From the NCBI GenBank assembly GCA_963736445.1, contig CAVTOY010000009.1, positions 1 through 64,000 on the forward strand: DNA of 64,000 nucleotides. The letters are read 5' to 3'. Every line of letters begins with the position of its first letter. Within the stretch, counting starts at the first letter, position 1. This document shows, one piece after another, positions 17,605 through 26,587 of this stretch. This DNA is from Thiosocius sp963736445 (GTDB lineage Bacteria; Pseudomonadota; Gammaproteobacteria; Chromatiales; Chromatiaceae). The position numbers and the translations under genes are program-made. The notes below the pieces were generated by a model. It saw only the letters and a list, made by a program, of their open reading frames with translations. It did no database searches and was not told where the DNA came from.

Positions 17605-18001
17605 TCCTCCACCGATGCATCGCAGCGCAATCGACTGCCGACCCCTCGCAGCCTGTCGGACTTGACCGTTTGCGGCGAAAATCACCGGGCGCGAATCAAA
17701 TCAGCTTATCGCCTGAGGAGAATAGCCCGGCTATTTGAAGAAGCGGATCAGCGGAGTGGATCGCTATCCAGGGATTTTGCAGCCAAACAGTGTCTAGTCC
17801 GACAGGCTGCTAGCCCGAAACCGCGCGGATGCCTTCCGGGGCCCAACGGCCCACCTGAGCGGCCCCACTCTCACCGAAAAGGCAGGGTCCGCCGAAACTT
17901 GCCTAATCCTGTAAGCTACCGCGATCTCCGATTCCTAGCCCGCTATTTGGAAGCCGGTGACAACATCAACCGACGTCCCCAACAGCAACAACGAGAAGGT
18001 A
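17605..18001. other. Intergenic region with a short palindrome
   Basis: No gene seen. A perfect inverted repeat AATAGCCCGGCTATT lies at 17721-17735, and a related AGCCCGCTATTTGG sequence lies near 17938. It may be a terminator or part of a dispersed repeat. The promoter of the NYN gene should lie at the right end. Confidence 0.4.
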
Positions 18002-18844
18002 ATGACGGACAAACCCACGACCCAAAACATGGCGGTGTTCTGCGATTTCGAAAACGTGGCGCTCGGCGTCGAAGATGCGAGATACGCCGCGTTCGATATC
18101 AAGAAGGTCTTGGAACGTATCCTGCTCAAGGGCAATATCGTCGTCAAAAAGGCTTATTGCGACTGGGAGCGTTACAAGAAGTTCAAGGCCGCTATGCATG
18201 AAGCGGCATTCGAGCTCATAGAGATCCCGCATGTGCGCCAGTCGGGCAAGAACTCGGCCGATATCCGCATGGTCGTCGACGCCCTCGATCTCTGCTATAC
18301 GAAATCGCATGTAGACACCTTTGTCATCATAAGCGGCGATTCCGACTTCTCACCCCTGGTCAGCAAGCTGCGCGAAAACAACAAACTGGTCATCGGTGTC
18401 GGCGTGAAGCAGTCCACTTCGGATCTGCTGATGGCGAGCTGCGACGAGTTCATCTACTACGACGATCTGGTGCGCGAGAGTGAAAAACCGCGCCGGACGC
18501 GGCGCAAGAGCACAGCAAAGAAGGCCAACGCAAAGAAGGCCGCCAGCAAGAAAGTCGCACCCGAGAATGCGGAAGAGGAACACAAACGGCAGGGGGCGAT
18601 CGATCTGGTGATAGAGACCGTCGAAGACCTATTCGAGGAGCGCGGCGAAGAGGAAAAGGTGTGGGGCTCGATGGTCAAGCAGGCCCTGAAGCGCCGCCAA
18701 CCCGGCTTCAGCGAGACCTACCACGGTTTCCGTACCTTCGGCCAGCTGCTCGAGGAGGCACGGGACCGCGAGCTGTTGGAACTCGAGCACGATGAGAAGT
18801 CCGGCGGCTACATTATCCGGGGCTATTCCCACGATGACGAGTGA
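18002..18844 (+). CDS. NYN (PIN-like) RNase-fold protein with C-terminal LOTUS/OST-HTH-like domain
   Basis: 280 residues. The N-terminal NYN domain has acidic metal-site candidates in AVFCDFENVAL, SADIRMVVDAL and VIISGDSDFSPLVSKLREN. A lysine/alanine-rich linker (about residues 165-195) leads to a C-terminal region of about 75 residues (VWGSMVKQALKRRQPGFSE, then FGQLLEEA) that resembles OST-HTH/LOTUS domains, which bind RNA. Bacterial NYN-LOTUS proteins are suspected RNases. I start at ATG 18002 (AGAAGG upstream); GTG 17957 would add 15 residues. Confidence 0.85.
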   Translation: MTDKPTTQNMAVFCDFENVALGVEDARYAAFDIKKVLERILLKGNIVVKKAYCDWERYKKFKAAMHEAAFELIEIPHVRQSGKNSADIRMVVDALDLCYTKSHVDTFVIISGDSDFSPLVSKLRENNKLVIGVGVKQSTSDLLMASCDEFIYYDDLVRESEKPRRTRRKSTAKKANAKKAASKKVAPENAEEEHKRQGAIDLVIETVEDLFEERGEEEKVWGSMVKQALKRRQPGFSETYHGFRTFGQLLEEARDRELLELEHDEKSGGYIIRGYSHDDE

Positions 18845-19032
18845 TTGACGCCGAGGCCAGCGAAGCATAGCCCGCTTATCCCACCGACTTCCTGCTGCGG
18901 TCACCGCTATCCGCGCTGTGACCGGGCGTGCTTGTTACAGCCGGATTGACGTAGTGTCAGTTACGCCGGCACCGCCTTTCATTGCGTACGCCCCGCCATG
19001 GCGGCGTCTCGACACCCTCGCGACGAAAAACG

Positions 19033-19279
19033 CTAGCCTGCATGTTGCACCAGTATCCAGGATGATCGCGCCGGCCAGGTGCGTTTGGACGCCGCCCTGG
19101 AGCGAAAAGCATAGCCGTAGCTATGGTTTGAGCAAAGGGCAAGTACAGGCGTGCCTGGATAGATCGGGGACGAGAGACAAACTGTACCTTCAAGAAAGCG
19201 CACCGAATATGACGTTCACCGTATCTCTGCCGATTCATTCGCACCCGTCCACGATCGACTGGTGCAACATGCAGGCTAG
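19033..19279. mobile_element. MITE-like element with 22-bp terminal inverted repeats (copy A)
   Basis: The left end (19033-19054) and right end (19258-19279) are perfect inverted copies; the left end begins CTAGCCTGCATGTTGCACCA. The 247-bp element has no transposase. Its right half (19153-19279) recurs in the opposite orientation at 40955-41081 with about four mismatches in 127 bp. The right end supplies the stop codon of the SPOR-domain gene. No obvious target duplication is visible. Confidence 0.75.
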
Positions 19280-21210
19280 GGTGGCACCAGGCGCCCGGCC
19301 GTCGGGATCCGTCGCGCCCAGGGTCTCTGCGCCGCCAGGTCGGCGGGCAGGCTCCTGGCCGCCGCCAATGCCTGTCCGAGGGTTTGATAGATACCGTGGA
19401 GCAGCACCAACCATGGGCGTCCGCCGCGCTCGCTATAGTGGATCGCATTGTCGCCCTCAATGCGATGCTGCTCGAGGAACCACGCCATGTGTCGGCGCTC
19501 GTGAACACCCACCAGCTGCAGCGTGTAGCGGCCTTGCGCGCGCGCCTGTGCCCACTTTCCGCTCAGCCCGGAAGCTGTCGTTGGGGCCGGGCTTAATGCG
19601 GGTGATGGAGATGCAGCGGACACCGAGGGCGGCGCGGGTCGCGGTGCAGGTGATGGAGATCGTTCCGGGGCTGGGGAGGCAGCCGGTGCTGGAGCGCGAG
19701 CGGCGACCGCCTGTATCGGCGACCTCGGGGCCTGTTCGAAAAGCGTCTTGATGTCGGCGGCGATCCTGGCGAGCTCTTTGCGCAGCTGTGCCTGCCCGGC
19801 CTGCAGACGGCTGCTCTCCTGCTGCAGCTGGACGCTCTCGCGCGTCAGCCTTGCGACCGCCTCTGTCAGGCCGTCCACCTGCCCGGGCAGGTGCGACATT
19901 CCCGCGACAGCCGAGGTCTGGGTACGCAGGTCGCCCAAGACCTCGATCTCGCCCGTGATTGCCGCCAGCTCGGCCTGCAGCTGCGTTTGCGCGGTCTGGG
20001 CCTCGACCCGCGCCTGCGCCTGCTGCACGTTCGCCGCCGCCAGCGCCTCTACGACCTCTGTCAGCCCCGCGAGCCTGCGCGACAGCCCCGGCGCAGGGGA
20101 TGCGATAATCTGATCGACAGACCGGGCAACCAGGGCCAGCGAATCGTCGAGCCGCTTCATCTCCTGGCGCAACTGGGCGATATCCTTGGCGAGTTCTGCG
20201 GTCGTGGGTTGGGCCGCGCCCTGCGGTGCGATTTCGGACTGCACCGTCAGCTTGGCCGGCTCGACCGGCACGGGCTCACGCAACAACATAAGGCCCAGAC
20301 CGGCAGCGGCCAGCAGCAGTAGCATTATCCCAAGGATAGAACGTTGTCTCAGCCGCTTTTGCAGGTTGCGGGTCTCGTTGTCCTGGCGTGCCTGTCGCAC
20401 GCTCAGGTCATCTACCGTCTCCTGCAGCGTCTGGCGGCGCTCCTCCAGCCTGGCCACGCGATCGTTCAGATTGCCGCCTGCAGTCTTCAGGCCCGGGACA
20501 TCGTCGGCGAGGGTCTGCTGTTGCGTCAGTTGATCGTCGGTCGCCGACGGCGCATCCCTGGCCATCAGACGCTCCGCCTGTTCAATCAGCGTCGCGAGTC
20601 GACGCTGCATGGTCTGAAGCTGCTTGGGCGACTGCGCCGCGTCGGAGGTGTTCGGGGGTCCTGACGCCGGCATAAGCGACCGGCTGTCATCCTGTTCCGC
20701 CTCTTTACTGAGCAGGGCCGTCTGCAACTCAAGGCTCTCCTGCCCTTCAGATAGCTGCCGCAGCCTCGCTTCCACCCCCTCGAGGCGCCGGTGAAGCGCA
20801 TCGACTTTCTGCTCCCAACCCGTATCGCGTCGGCCGCTCGCAGTGCGCAAGTCGACGAGCTCCGATTGGAGCCCTTCCAAGCGCTCTTTGACGGCGACCA
20901 GGCCGGCCGGCTGACGTTCCGCGGCGTCGAAGCCGCCGGGTTCGGGGGCCTGTAGACAGGCTCGAAGATCATCAGCGGCGCGCGCTACCGACGCCGTGAG
21001 TTCTTCCAGATCTCCCAACCTGGCGATCAGGACCCAGGTGATTTGGGTCAGGGTCTGTTGGCGCTTCTCCTCGGATGACGGCCCTTCGCCCTGGCGTAAT
21101 TCATCGAGCTCTTGTCGAACCGAAGTGAGACCGGCCTGTATTTGCCCGAGACCGCTGGTGATGGTCTCGATGCTCTTCTTAAGCCGTGCAAGCCGGTCTT
21201 GGAAGTCCAT
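19276..21210 (-). CDS. SPOR-domain coiled-coil inner-membrane protein
   Basis: 644 residues. The first 285 residues form a long cytoplasmic coiled coil; one helix (SILGIMLLLLAAAGLGLMLL) follows near residue 300; then a periplasmic coiled coil, a Pro/Ala/Ser-rich linker, and a C-terminal SPOR domain (YTLQLVGVHERRHMAWFLEQ, then YSERGGRPWLVLLHGIY) that should bind denuded septal peptidoglycan. The topology resembles DamX/FtsN-like cell-division proteins, but no AAA domain is present. The stop TAG (19276-19278) lies inside the terminal repeat of the adjacent element, so the last residues may be element-derived; the SPOR domain itself looks complete. Confidence 0.8.
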   Translation of the reverse strand: MDFQDRLARLKKSIETITSGLGQIQAGLTSVRQELDELRQGEGPSSEEKRQQTLTQITWVLIARLGDLEELTASVARAADDLRACLQAPEPGGFDAAERQPAGLVAVKERLEGLQSELVDLRTASGRRDTGWEQKVDALHRRLEGVEARLRQLSEGQESLELQTALLSKEAEQDDSRSLMPASGPPNTSDAAQSPKQLQTMQRRLATLIEQAERLMARDAPSATDDQLTQQQTLADDVPGLKTAGGNLNDRVARLEERRQTLQETVDDLSVRQARQDNETRNLQKRLRQRSILGIMLLLLAAAGLGLMLLREPVPVEPAKLTVQSEIAPQGAAQPTTAELAKDIAQLRQEMKRLDDSLALVARSVDQIIASPAPGLSRRLAGLTEVVEALAAANVQQAQARVEAQTAQTQLQAELAAITGEIEVLGDLRTQTSAVAGMSHLPGQVDGLTEAVARLTRESVQLQQESSRLQAGQAQLRKELARIAADIKTLFEQAPRSPIQAVAARAPAPAASPAPERSPSPAPRPAPPSVSAASPSPALSPAPTTASGLSGKWAQARAQGRYTLQLVGVHERRHMAWFLEQHRIEGDNAIHYSERGGRPWLVLLHGIYQTLGQALAAARSLPADLAAQRPWARRIPTAGRLVPP

Positions 21211-21344
21211 TCTTGAGTATTATTTTCTGGGCGGTTTTGCGAACCTTTATCCGGGACCGATATTGACCTCTAACCGGCCACCACATCAACCGTCGATTCC
21301 GTTGGCAGCCTGCTAACGAGATCAGGGACTGCTAACCTCATTGG

Positions 21345-22808
21345 ATGTCCACTCAGTTACCGAAGAAGGCTGGCCGCCGCCTCGTATTTGGCGCCAGCGG
21401 CTATATCGGCTCCAACCTGGTCCCGCGGCTGTTGTCCGAAGGTATCCTGGTGCGCGCCACTTCCCGCAATTCCGCGGTGCTGGCGGCACGCCAATGGCGC
21501 GATGCCGAGATATGTGCCGCCGATGCGCTCGAGCCCGCTACGCTTGCGGCCGCCCTTGACGAGATCGACACAGCCTACTATCTGGTCCACTCGATGGCCG
21601 CGGGCAAAGACTTCGGCCAACTCGATCTGCAGGCCGCGGCCAACTTCGCGGCGGCGGCCGAAAATGCCGGCATCAGGCGCATCGTCTATCTGGGCGGGCT
21701 GGTGCCAGATGGCGCCGACTCCGAGCACATCCGGTCACGGCGCGATACCGGTACCGTGCTGCGCCAGGGCAGCGTTCCTGTCACTGAGCTGCGCGCCGGG
21801 ATCATCGTCGGACCCGGTTCTGCGGCCTTCGAGGTGATGCGCGACCTCGTCTATCACCTGCCGGTCATGATCACGCCGCGTTGGGTAAGGGCCAAATCGC
21901 CACCGATCGCGCTCGACAACCTGCTGGAATACCTCGTTCGCCTGCCCGAGATTGCGCAGGCGGCGGGCGAGATATTCGATGCCGCAGGCCCCGAGACGCT
22001 GACCTACGAGGAGATGATGCGGGTTCTGGCCGATGTTGCCGGAAAGCGCCATCCGCTGATCGTGCCGGTATCGGTACTATCACCAAAGTTGTCTTCATAT
22101 TGGTTAAGATTCATAACCTCGGTGCCAACCAATATCGCGCAGGCCCTCATCGGAGGACTCAAGCACGATTTCTCGGCAGACACCGAGGCGCTGGAACGGC
22201 TGGTTCCGCAGCGTCTTCTGAACTTCCGCGAGAGCGTGCAGGCCGCCTTCGAGGCCGAGCGCCAGAGTCATGTCGAGGCCCGCTGGGTCGAGGGGGCTTT
22301 TGCTATGCGAAAAGGCCGCAGCGATTACGCCTATTACGCCAAACGTGCCTCCGGCAACGCGATTTCGACGGCTTCACCGGCATCGCTATGGAAGATCGTC
22401 TCGGCGATCGGCGGCGACAACCGTTATTACTATCTGAATTCGCTTTGGACCCTGCGGGAGATACTCGATTGGCTGGTGGGCGGCCGTGGTCTTAAGCGTG
22501 GCCGCCGGGACCCCCAGGACCTGCGCGTCGGTGACAAAGTCGACTCCTGGGAAGTCATCGGCTTAGAGCCCGAGCGCCGGCTGACCATGGCCTTCGGTAT
22601 GCGCGCCCCAGGCGCCGGTGTTCTGGAATTCGAGATTGATCCGTTGTCCGAGGCGCGGACAAAGATTACCGCCACCGCCTACTGGCATCCCGCCGGTGTC
22701 GTCGGACTCGCCTACTGGTTTTCGCTGGAGCCCGCGCATCTCGTCATCTTCAAGGGTCTTACGCGGGAGATCAGCCGTCGAGCGGAAGCATTGGAGGCGG
22801 CAGAGTGA
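21345..22808 (+). CDS. SDR-family NAD(P)-binding oxidoreductase with DUF2867 domain
   Basis: 487 residues. The Rossmann motif GASGYIGSNLVPRLL at the N-terminus, AYYLVHSMA and VYLGGLVPDGADSEHIRSR mark the NmrA/atypical SDR part (residues 1-300). The rest (WKIVSAIGGDNRYYYLNSLW to the end) matches DUF2867, a START-like domain. Such two-domain proteins are common, with unknown substrate. It is divergent from the SPOR gene with 134 bp between them. Confidence 0.85.
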   Translation: MSTQLPKKAGRRLVFGASGYIGSNLVPRLLSEGILVRATSRNSAVLAARQWRDAEICAADALEPATLAAALDEIDTAYYLVHSMAAGKDFGQLDLQAAANFAAAAENAGIRRIVYLGGLVPDGADSEHIRSRRDTGTVLRQGSVPVTELRAGIIVGPGSAAFEVMRDLVYHLPVMITPRWVRAKSPPIALDNLLEYLVRLPEIAQAAGEIFDAAGPETLTYEEMMRVLADVAGKRHPLIVPVSVLSPKLSSYWLRFITSVPTNIAQALIGGLKHDFSADTEALERLVPQRLLNFRESVQAAFEAERQSHVEARWVEGAFAMRKGRSDYAYYAKRASGNAISTASPASLWKIVSAIGGDNRYYYLNSLWTLREILDWLVGGRGLKRGRRDPQDLRVGDKVDSWEVIGLEPERRLTMAFGMRAPGAGVLEFEIDPLSEARTKITATAYWHPAGVVGLAYWFSLEPAHLVIFKGLTREISRRAEALEAAE

Positions 22809-22882
22809 ATCACCGCGCAGTGAGCGAAGACGCTGCGCCAAGTACAGCGGTTGATGGCCTGTGTGGTGACGGGGCAAGCGAT

Positions 22883-23356
22883 TCAGGCGAGTCGCATGGC
22901 CTGCAGTGAGGCCGTTACCGGCTTGCCACCGATATCCGGCAGGATAGTCAACTCCAGTACCGTGACGGCCGGCAGATCAACGTGGTAATCCTCGACCTCG
23001 GCCGTGGCACCCAGCGGACTGAAGTTCCACTGCTGTCGCACTATCTCGCGGAACGACTCCCCGCCGTCCGGTGACCAACGCAGCACATACTCCTGCGTGC
23101 GCTCCGATTGACTCTCCAAGAACTGCAACCAGATCCGCGCTAGGCGTTGCGGCTCGGTGAACAGCAGGCGAATGGTCTGCCCGCCTGTGTCGCCGGCACG
23201 CCAGCCTGCCTGCTCGTCGGGCAGCAACGCCGACTCGATGGGATTGGCCGGGTCCTCCGAGGTGACCTCCACCTCGGCGAGTGCATCCAGATCCAGCCAG
23301 GCATCTTCCGGTAATTCGGCGGCCGGTTGAACGGGCTTGATGATTCGCTTGCGCAT
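22883..23356 (-). CDS. Discoidin-like / carbohydrate-binding beta-sandwich protein
   Basis: 157 residues from ATG 23354-23356 (GGAGG upstream). The open frame reaches 23614 but the extension is not protein-like. The sequence pattern TIRLLFTEPQRLARIWLQFL, then TQEYVLRWSPDGGESFREIV, resembles galactose-binding (F5/8 type C) beta-sandwich domains. No signal peptide is visible, so it may be cytoplasmic. Function unknown. Confidence 0.65.
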   Translation of the reverse strand: MRKRIIKPVQPAAELPEDAWLDLDALAEVEVTSEDPANPIESALLPDEQAGWRAGDTGGQTIRLLFTEPQRLARIWLQFLESQSERTQEYVLRWSPDGGESFREIVRQQWNFSPLGATAEVEDYHVDLPAVTVLELTILPDIGGKPVTASLQAMRLA

Positions 23357-23502
23357 CGATGGCCTCCACAGTGCCGTGGTGAATGAATTCCTGAACGACA
23401 GCGGCGGGAACTGACCATCCCAGCGCCTAACGCCATTATGCAGCCAAACATGCGCGACGGGCGCGAAAGGTCCTCGCGACAGTCGGAGCGTTGGATGCAG
23501 CG

Positions 23503-23937
23503 TCAGAATTGCGATAGCTTGCAGCGCATCTCGCGCCAGGCCGAAGGCGACTTCAAGCCCAACCGTCCTGCGGCGCCCGCCAGCCCACGGGCCATTGCGG
23601 CGACCGCCGGACAAACGTAGGGAAAGGCGCTGCGCGATAGTGACCGCACCATGGAGTTGCTACCCATGAACAGATCAAACGCCGCACTGAGTGCGACGCC
23701 TGCTGCGAGACCCAGCGGCAGGTTATCTGCTAGACCACCGAGCAGGGCCCCGTAGGCCAGCGGGACAAATCGCACCAGCGCGCGCGACGACGCCTCGGCC
23801 TCGTCTTCCGGCAACTCGTGGGAATACTGGACGTACTGGTCACGGTGGTGAGGCTCGAGGGTTGCGACACGCTCGCCTCCCTCGAGGTCTTCGGTCGCGG
23901 TGCGTGCACCGGTGTCCGTCTCATCTTCGGTCAACAT
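23503..23937 (-). CDS. Small two-helix membrane protein, paralogue of the protein at 48637-48960
   Basis: 144 residues. A hydrophilic N-terminus ends in YVQYSHELPEDEAEASSRAL, followed by two glycine-rich helices (YGALLGGLADNLPLGLAAGV, then AAFDLFMGSNSM). The protein at 48637 shares the same plan (QYTHQLSEEEAEAVSRWLVR, then GAMLGSLANN and AFDLSMEGNS), so they are paralogues. This copy has a C-terminal extension of about 45 residues with a further hydrophobic stretch. Function unknown. Confidence 0.65.
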   Translation of the reverse strand: MLTEDETDTGARTATEDLEGGERVATLEPHHRDQYVQYSHELPEDEAEASSRALVRFVPLAYGALLGGLADNLPLGLAAGVALSAAFDLFMGSNSMVRSLSRSAFPYVCPAVAAMARGLAGAAGRLGLKSPSAWREMRCKLSQF

Positions 23938-24000
23938 CTTCGCCTCTCAATACTGCTTGAACGATCGACGCCTCATTGCGTGGTAAGGAGCATCCCGAGC

Positions 24001-24258
24001 CTAATTGGTAAGCGCGGCCGGAGCCTGCTCCCCAGATGCCTCATCGCGTGGCTCTTCCAAACGACCGGCGGCCATGCGGTCCGTGTAATAGGACCGCCAA
24101 TCAAGTTGCGCCTTGACGTGATCTTCCATGGCCTGGGTTGCATAGTCGCCGCGGCTCGAAACCCCGCCGTTGATGCAAGGTTCGGTGTCGAGGTCGCTGG
24201 CAAGGGCCGCGCTGGTGCATGCGCCGGCCAGTATGAGAGTCGCTAAATTCCTAAACAT
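24001..24258 (-). CDS. Small secreted protein
   Basis: 85 residues from ATG 24256-24258 with GGAG upstream. MFRNLATLILAGACTSAALA is a clean signal peptide with an Ala-x-Ala-type cleavage site. The mature part is about 65 residues, charged, and has one cysteine. No family recognised. Confidence 0.6.
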   Translation of the reverse strand: MFRNLATLILAGACTSAALASDLDTEPCINGGVSSRGDYATQAMEDHVKAQLDWRSYYTDRMAAGRLEEPRDEASGEQAPAALTN

Positions 24259-24971
24259 GATACTGCTCCGTTTAGTGTCGAAAACCTGAAACGAGGTGCC
24301 AAACCTCAAATGCTTCCAAATCAAAAAGGCGTCTCGCTTATCGCACCACGCCGCCTGTTCGACAGTCACTTTTCATTATAGTTTCATAATATTAACGTTT
24401 AGTGTTACTGAGGGTATCGGTAACCGCGCTTACAACCTTTAATAAATAATGCGTTTGTCGGGATCGGCGAGCTCTCGTGCCCAACCTTAGCCAACCAGTG
24501 CTGTGCATCCGTCGGGGTTGTCGCCCTACTCATGCTCGAGTTTCTGAACTGACAGCACGCCATTCCTGCGTGTTGAAAATCGTCGTCCTGCAACCCTCGG
24601 GGCCGCGACCGATGACCGCACCCTTGTGCACAGAGCCAGCCGCGCGTTCTCCCGCCTCATCGGCGGCGCTCGCGCATTCTATCTTCGCAACGAGTCTGCC
24701 AACACTGCGACATCGCAAAATGGTGGCCGGCAAGGCCCTTGTCTGCATCCAAAATCGGCAGCGCCATCGAGGTCTCGCGTTTGGTCAGTATTGCAGTCGC
24801 TGAGAGGCATGCCGCGCAGTCCCGCTGCGTTCGCCGCTATTTTCGCACCATGTAGCGACAAAATGCGCGCCGGCGCACCCCTTTGGTTCATGAGCCCCTT
24901 GCAAGCGGGTGCATCGCGCTTGTTATGGCGTGCCTACCTAAGAACATTAATCGCGTGGGATACATGACGTA
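24259..24971. other. Intergenic region, no gene seen
   Basis: About 700 bp. AT-rich near 24370-24450 (likely the promoter of the small secreted protein), otherwise GC-rich. Open frames here lack ribosome binding sites and protein-like composition. I see no repeat or RNA gene. Confidence 0.4.
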
Positions 24972-25469
24972 TCAGGGTTTTGGACGCGGGACCCGGCAGT
25001 GCCGCTTTCCCTGCAGACTGCTGAACAGCGTCTCGTCGGCACGGGCGACGAAGAAAATTCCGATCACGCTACCGTAGAAGAGCATGCTGGCGAGGAGTAA
25101 GTTGGAGAGGCTCCATAGCCAGACCAAGGAAACCGAAAGCAGCATAGCCGCCAGAGTATAACCGCTCGCGCTCGCTGGGCTCACCGGCCGGCCGAGCCGC
25201 CAAAAGATGAGGCCGACGATCGCTGAGCCCATGGCCCCCTTTATCAGGACCATGGTGCGGAGTAGTCGCAGCAGTTCGGGTTCCATCTCAGCGGCCGCCG
25301 AGAACGGGGCGGTGATCGCATAGGCAGCGGCACCCGCCATCAATAGCGCGAGCCCTACCCCGAGCCGATGTAGCCAAACCGGGTGAAAATCCAGCCTGGA
25401 GGCATGCCGCGATGCAGCACTCGAAACCGTCTGACGGATTGCATCTTGTGACATCGTCGGGAGTTCCAT
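24972..25469 (-). CDS. Four-helix membrane protein of unknown function
   Basis: 165 residues with four predicted helices (GVGLALLMAGAAAYAITA, MVLIKGAMGSAIVGLIFW, YTLAAMLLSVSLVWLWSL, LLASMLFYGSVIGIFFVA). A motif RTMVLIKGAMGSAIVGLIFW followed by RLGRPVS is seen in small membrane proteins next to cytochrome genes. It lies 172 bp beyond the start of a region leading to a dihaem cytochrome on the same strand. Start uncertain (25469 or ATG at 25454). Confidence 0.6.
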   Translation of the reverse strand: MELPTMSQDAIRQTVSSAASRHASRLDFHPVWLHRLGVGLALLMAGAAAYAITAPFSAAAEMEPELLRLLRTMVLIKGAMGSAIVGLIFWRLGRPVSPASASGYTLAAMLLSVSLVWLWSLSNLLLASMLFYGSVIGIFFVARADETLFSSLQGKRHCRVPRPKP

Positions 25470-25641
25470 CGCTCATGGGAAAAACGCAAGAATGGGTCGC
25501 AGGTGAACAAACTAGTAGCGAGCGAGCGAATCTGCAAGGTATCGGCCATCCGGCCTTCGTCCCGGCGCCTCGTGCATTCGGACTGGGCCCCGGCTGGCTG
25601 GCCCAAGCGCTGGTCCTCAGTCGGGCGCTCAGCGGTATCGC

Positions 25642-26283
25642 TCATCGCCGGTCAAGGTAAAGCGCGAGGGCGTTTATTTCGGCGTCGCTGAGGTGCTGCG
25701 CCGATTGCCGCATAACCCCGCCCGGATCGTTGCGGCGCGTGCCCGCGCGAAAGCGCCGCAGCTGTTCGGCGATGTAATCCGCGTGCAATCCCCAAAGACG
25801 CGGTGTCGCCTCTTCGGTTCCCGCAGCGGTGCGGGCGTGACAGCTCGCGCAGGATGCAAAACCCGCTTTCGCGGTCTCGAACAGTCGGCGGCCGTCCCCT
25901 TCTGAAACGTTGCTCGAAGGCGCGTCGGCGGCCCGCGGCTGCCCCGCGAAGTAGGCCGCGACCTTGGACTCTGCGGCCGGGTCGAGCAGCGCCACCGCCG
26001 AGCGCATCATGCCCTGCGGATCACTGCGGCGGCCCGCGCGAAAGTCATTCAGCTGTTTGCGGATGTAGGCGGCCGACTGGCCGGCGATCGCCGGCACCGA
26101 CGGGGAATGGATGGCACCGCGTTCGCCGTGACAGTAGGTGCAGGATGCCCCGGGCTCTGGTTGCATGAGGACGTCGAACGTCGCATCGTCGCCGCCCGCC
26201 ACCGCAGTACGGACGATGGCCGACAGGACGATTCCGCCCAGGATGATCGATGCGCGTCCGACGCTGCCCATGTCGCCAATCAT
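25642..26283 (-). CDS. Dihaem cytochrome c4-like protein
   Basis: 213 residues with a signal peptide (ILGGIVLSAIVRTAVAG). Two class I haem sites, CTYCH near residue 48 and CASCH near 140, are each followed by a PAIAGQSAAYIRKQLNDFR or LWGLHADYIAEQLRRFR block and a later methionine (MMRSAV, VMRQSA), the expected axial ligand. This duplicated arrangement is that of cytochrome c4, a periplasmic electron carrier to terminal oxidases or other c-type enzymes. It is divergent from the sigma-54 operon that follows. Confidence 0.88.
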   Translation of the reverse strand: MIGDMGSVGRASIILGGIVLSAIVRTAVAGGDDATFDVLMQPEPGASCTYCHGERGAIHSPSVPAIAGQSAAYIRKQLNDFRAGRRSDPQGMMRSAVALLDPAAESKVAAYFAGQPRAADAPSSNVSEGDGRRLFETAKAGFASCASCHARTAAGTEEATPRLWGLHADYIAEQLRRFRAGTRRNDPGGVMRQSAQHLSDAEINALALYLDRR

Positions 26284-26459
26284 TAGTTACCGGAATTCCC
26301 AGTGCGACTGTGCGTCGGACAAAGAGCCTACATGCACGATAGAGGTGCAAGTGCGGTGCCAGGATGAGCGCGGTTGTCAGCAACGCCAGCCCGGTTTCCT
26401 CGCCGCGTCCCGCAATCGCCTTCCTGCCCCACCTGGCTGACGCTGTTTGTCAGACATAG

Positions 26460-26477
26460 TCGACATTGTGGACAAAA
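26460..26477 (+). promoter_or_regulatory. Putative activator site (UAS) upstream of the ABC operon
   Basis: TCGACATTGTGGACAAAA, with core TTGTGGACAA at 26466-26475, one mismatch from the palindrome TTGTCGACAA. The same sequence with a perfect palindrome precedes the second sigma-54 promoter at 31355-31371. Further GGACAAA half-sites follow at 26482. The core starts 72 bp before the sigma-54 promoter, a normal distance for an enhancer-binding protein. Confidence 0.65.
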
Positions 26478-26537
26478 TGGCGGACAAACAGGCGGGGCCA
26501 CCTCTCGGAAAACGCCGCGATCGCCCCAGCGGAGGCA

Positions 26538-26553
26538 TGGCACGATCTCTGCA
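26538..26553 (+). promoter_or_regulatory. Sigma-54 promoter of the ABC transporter operon
   Basis: TGGCACGATCTCTGCA: -24 box TGGCACG and -12 box CTGCA with correct spacing, close to the consensus TGGCACG-N4-TTGCA. It ends 34 bp before the ATG of the ATP-binding protein gene. Confidence 0.85.
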
Positions 26554-26587
26554 CTGGTCATGACAAGACACGCATCGAGGTTTTGGC

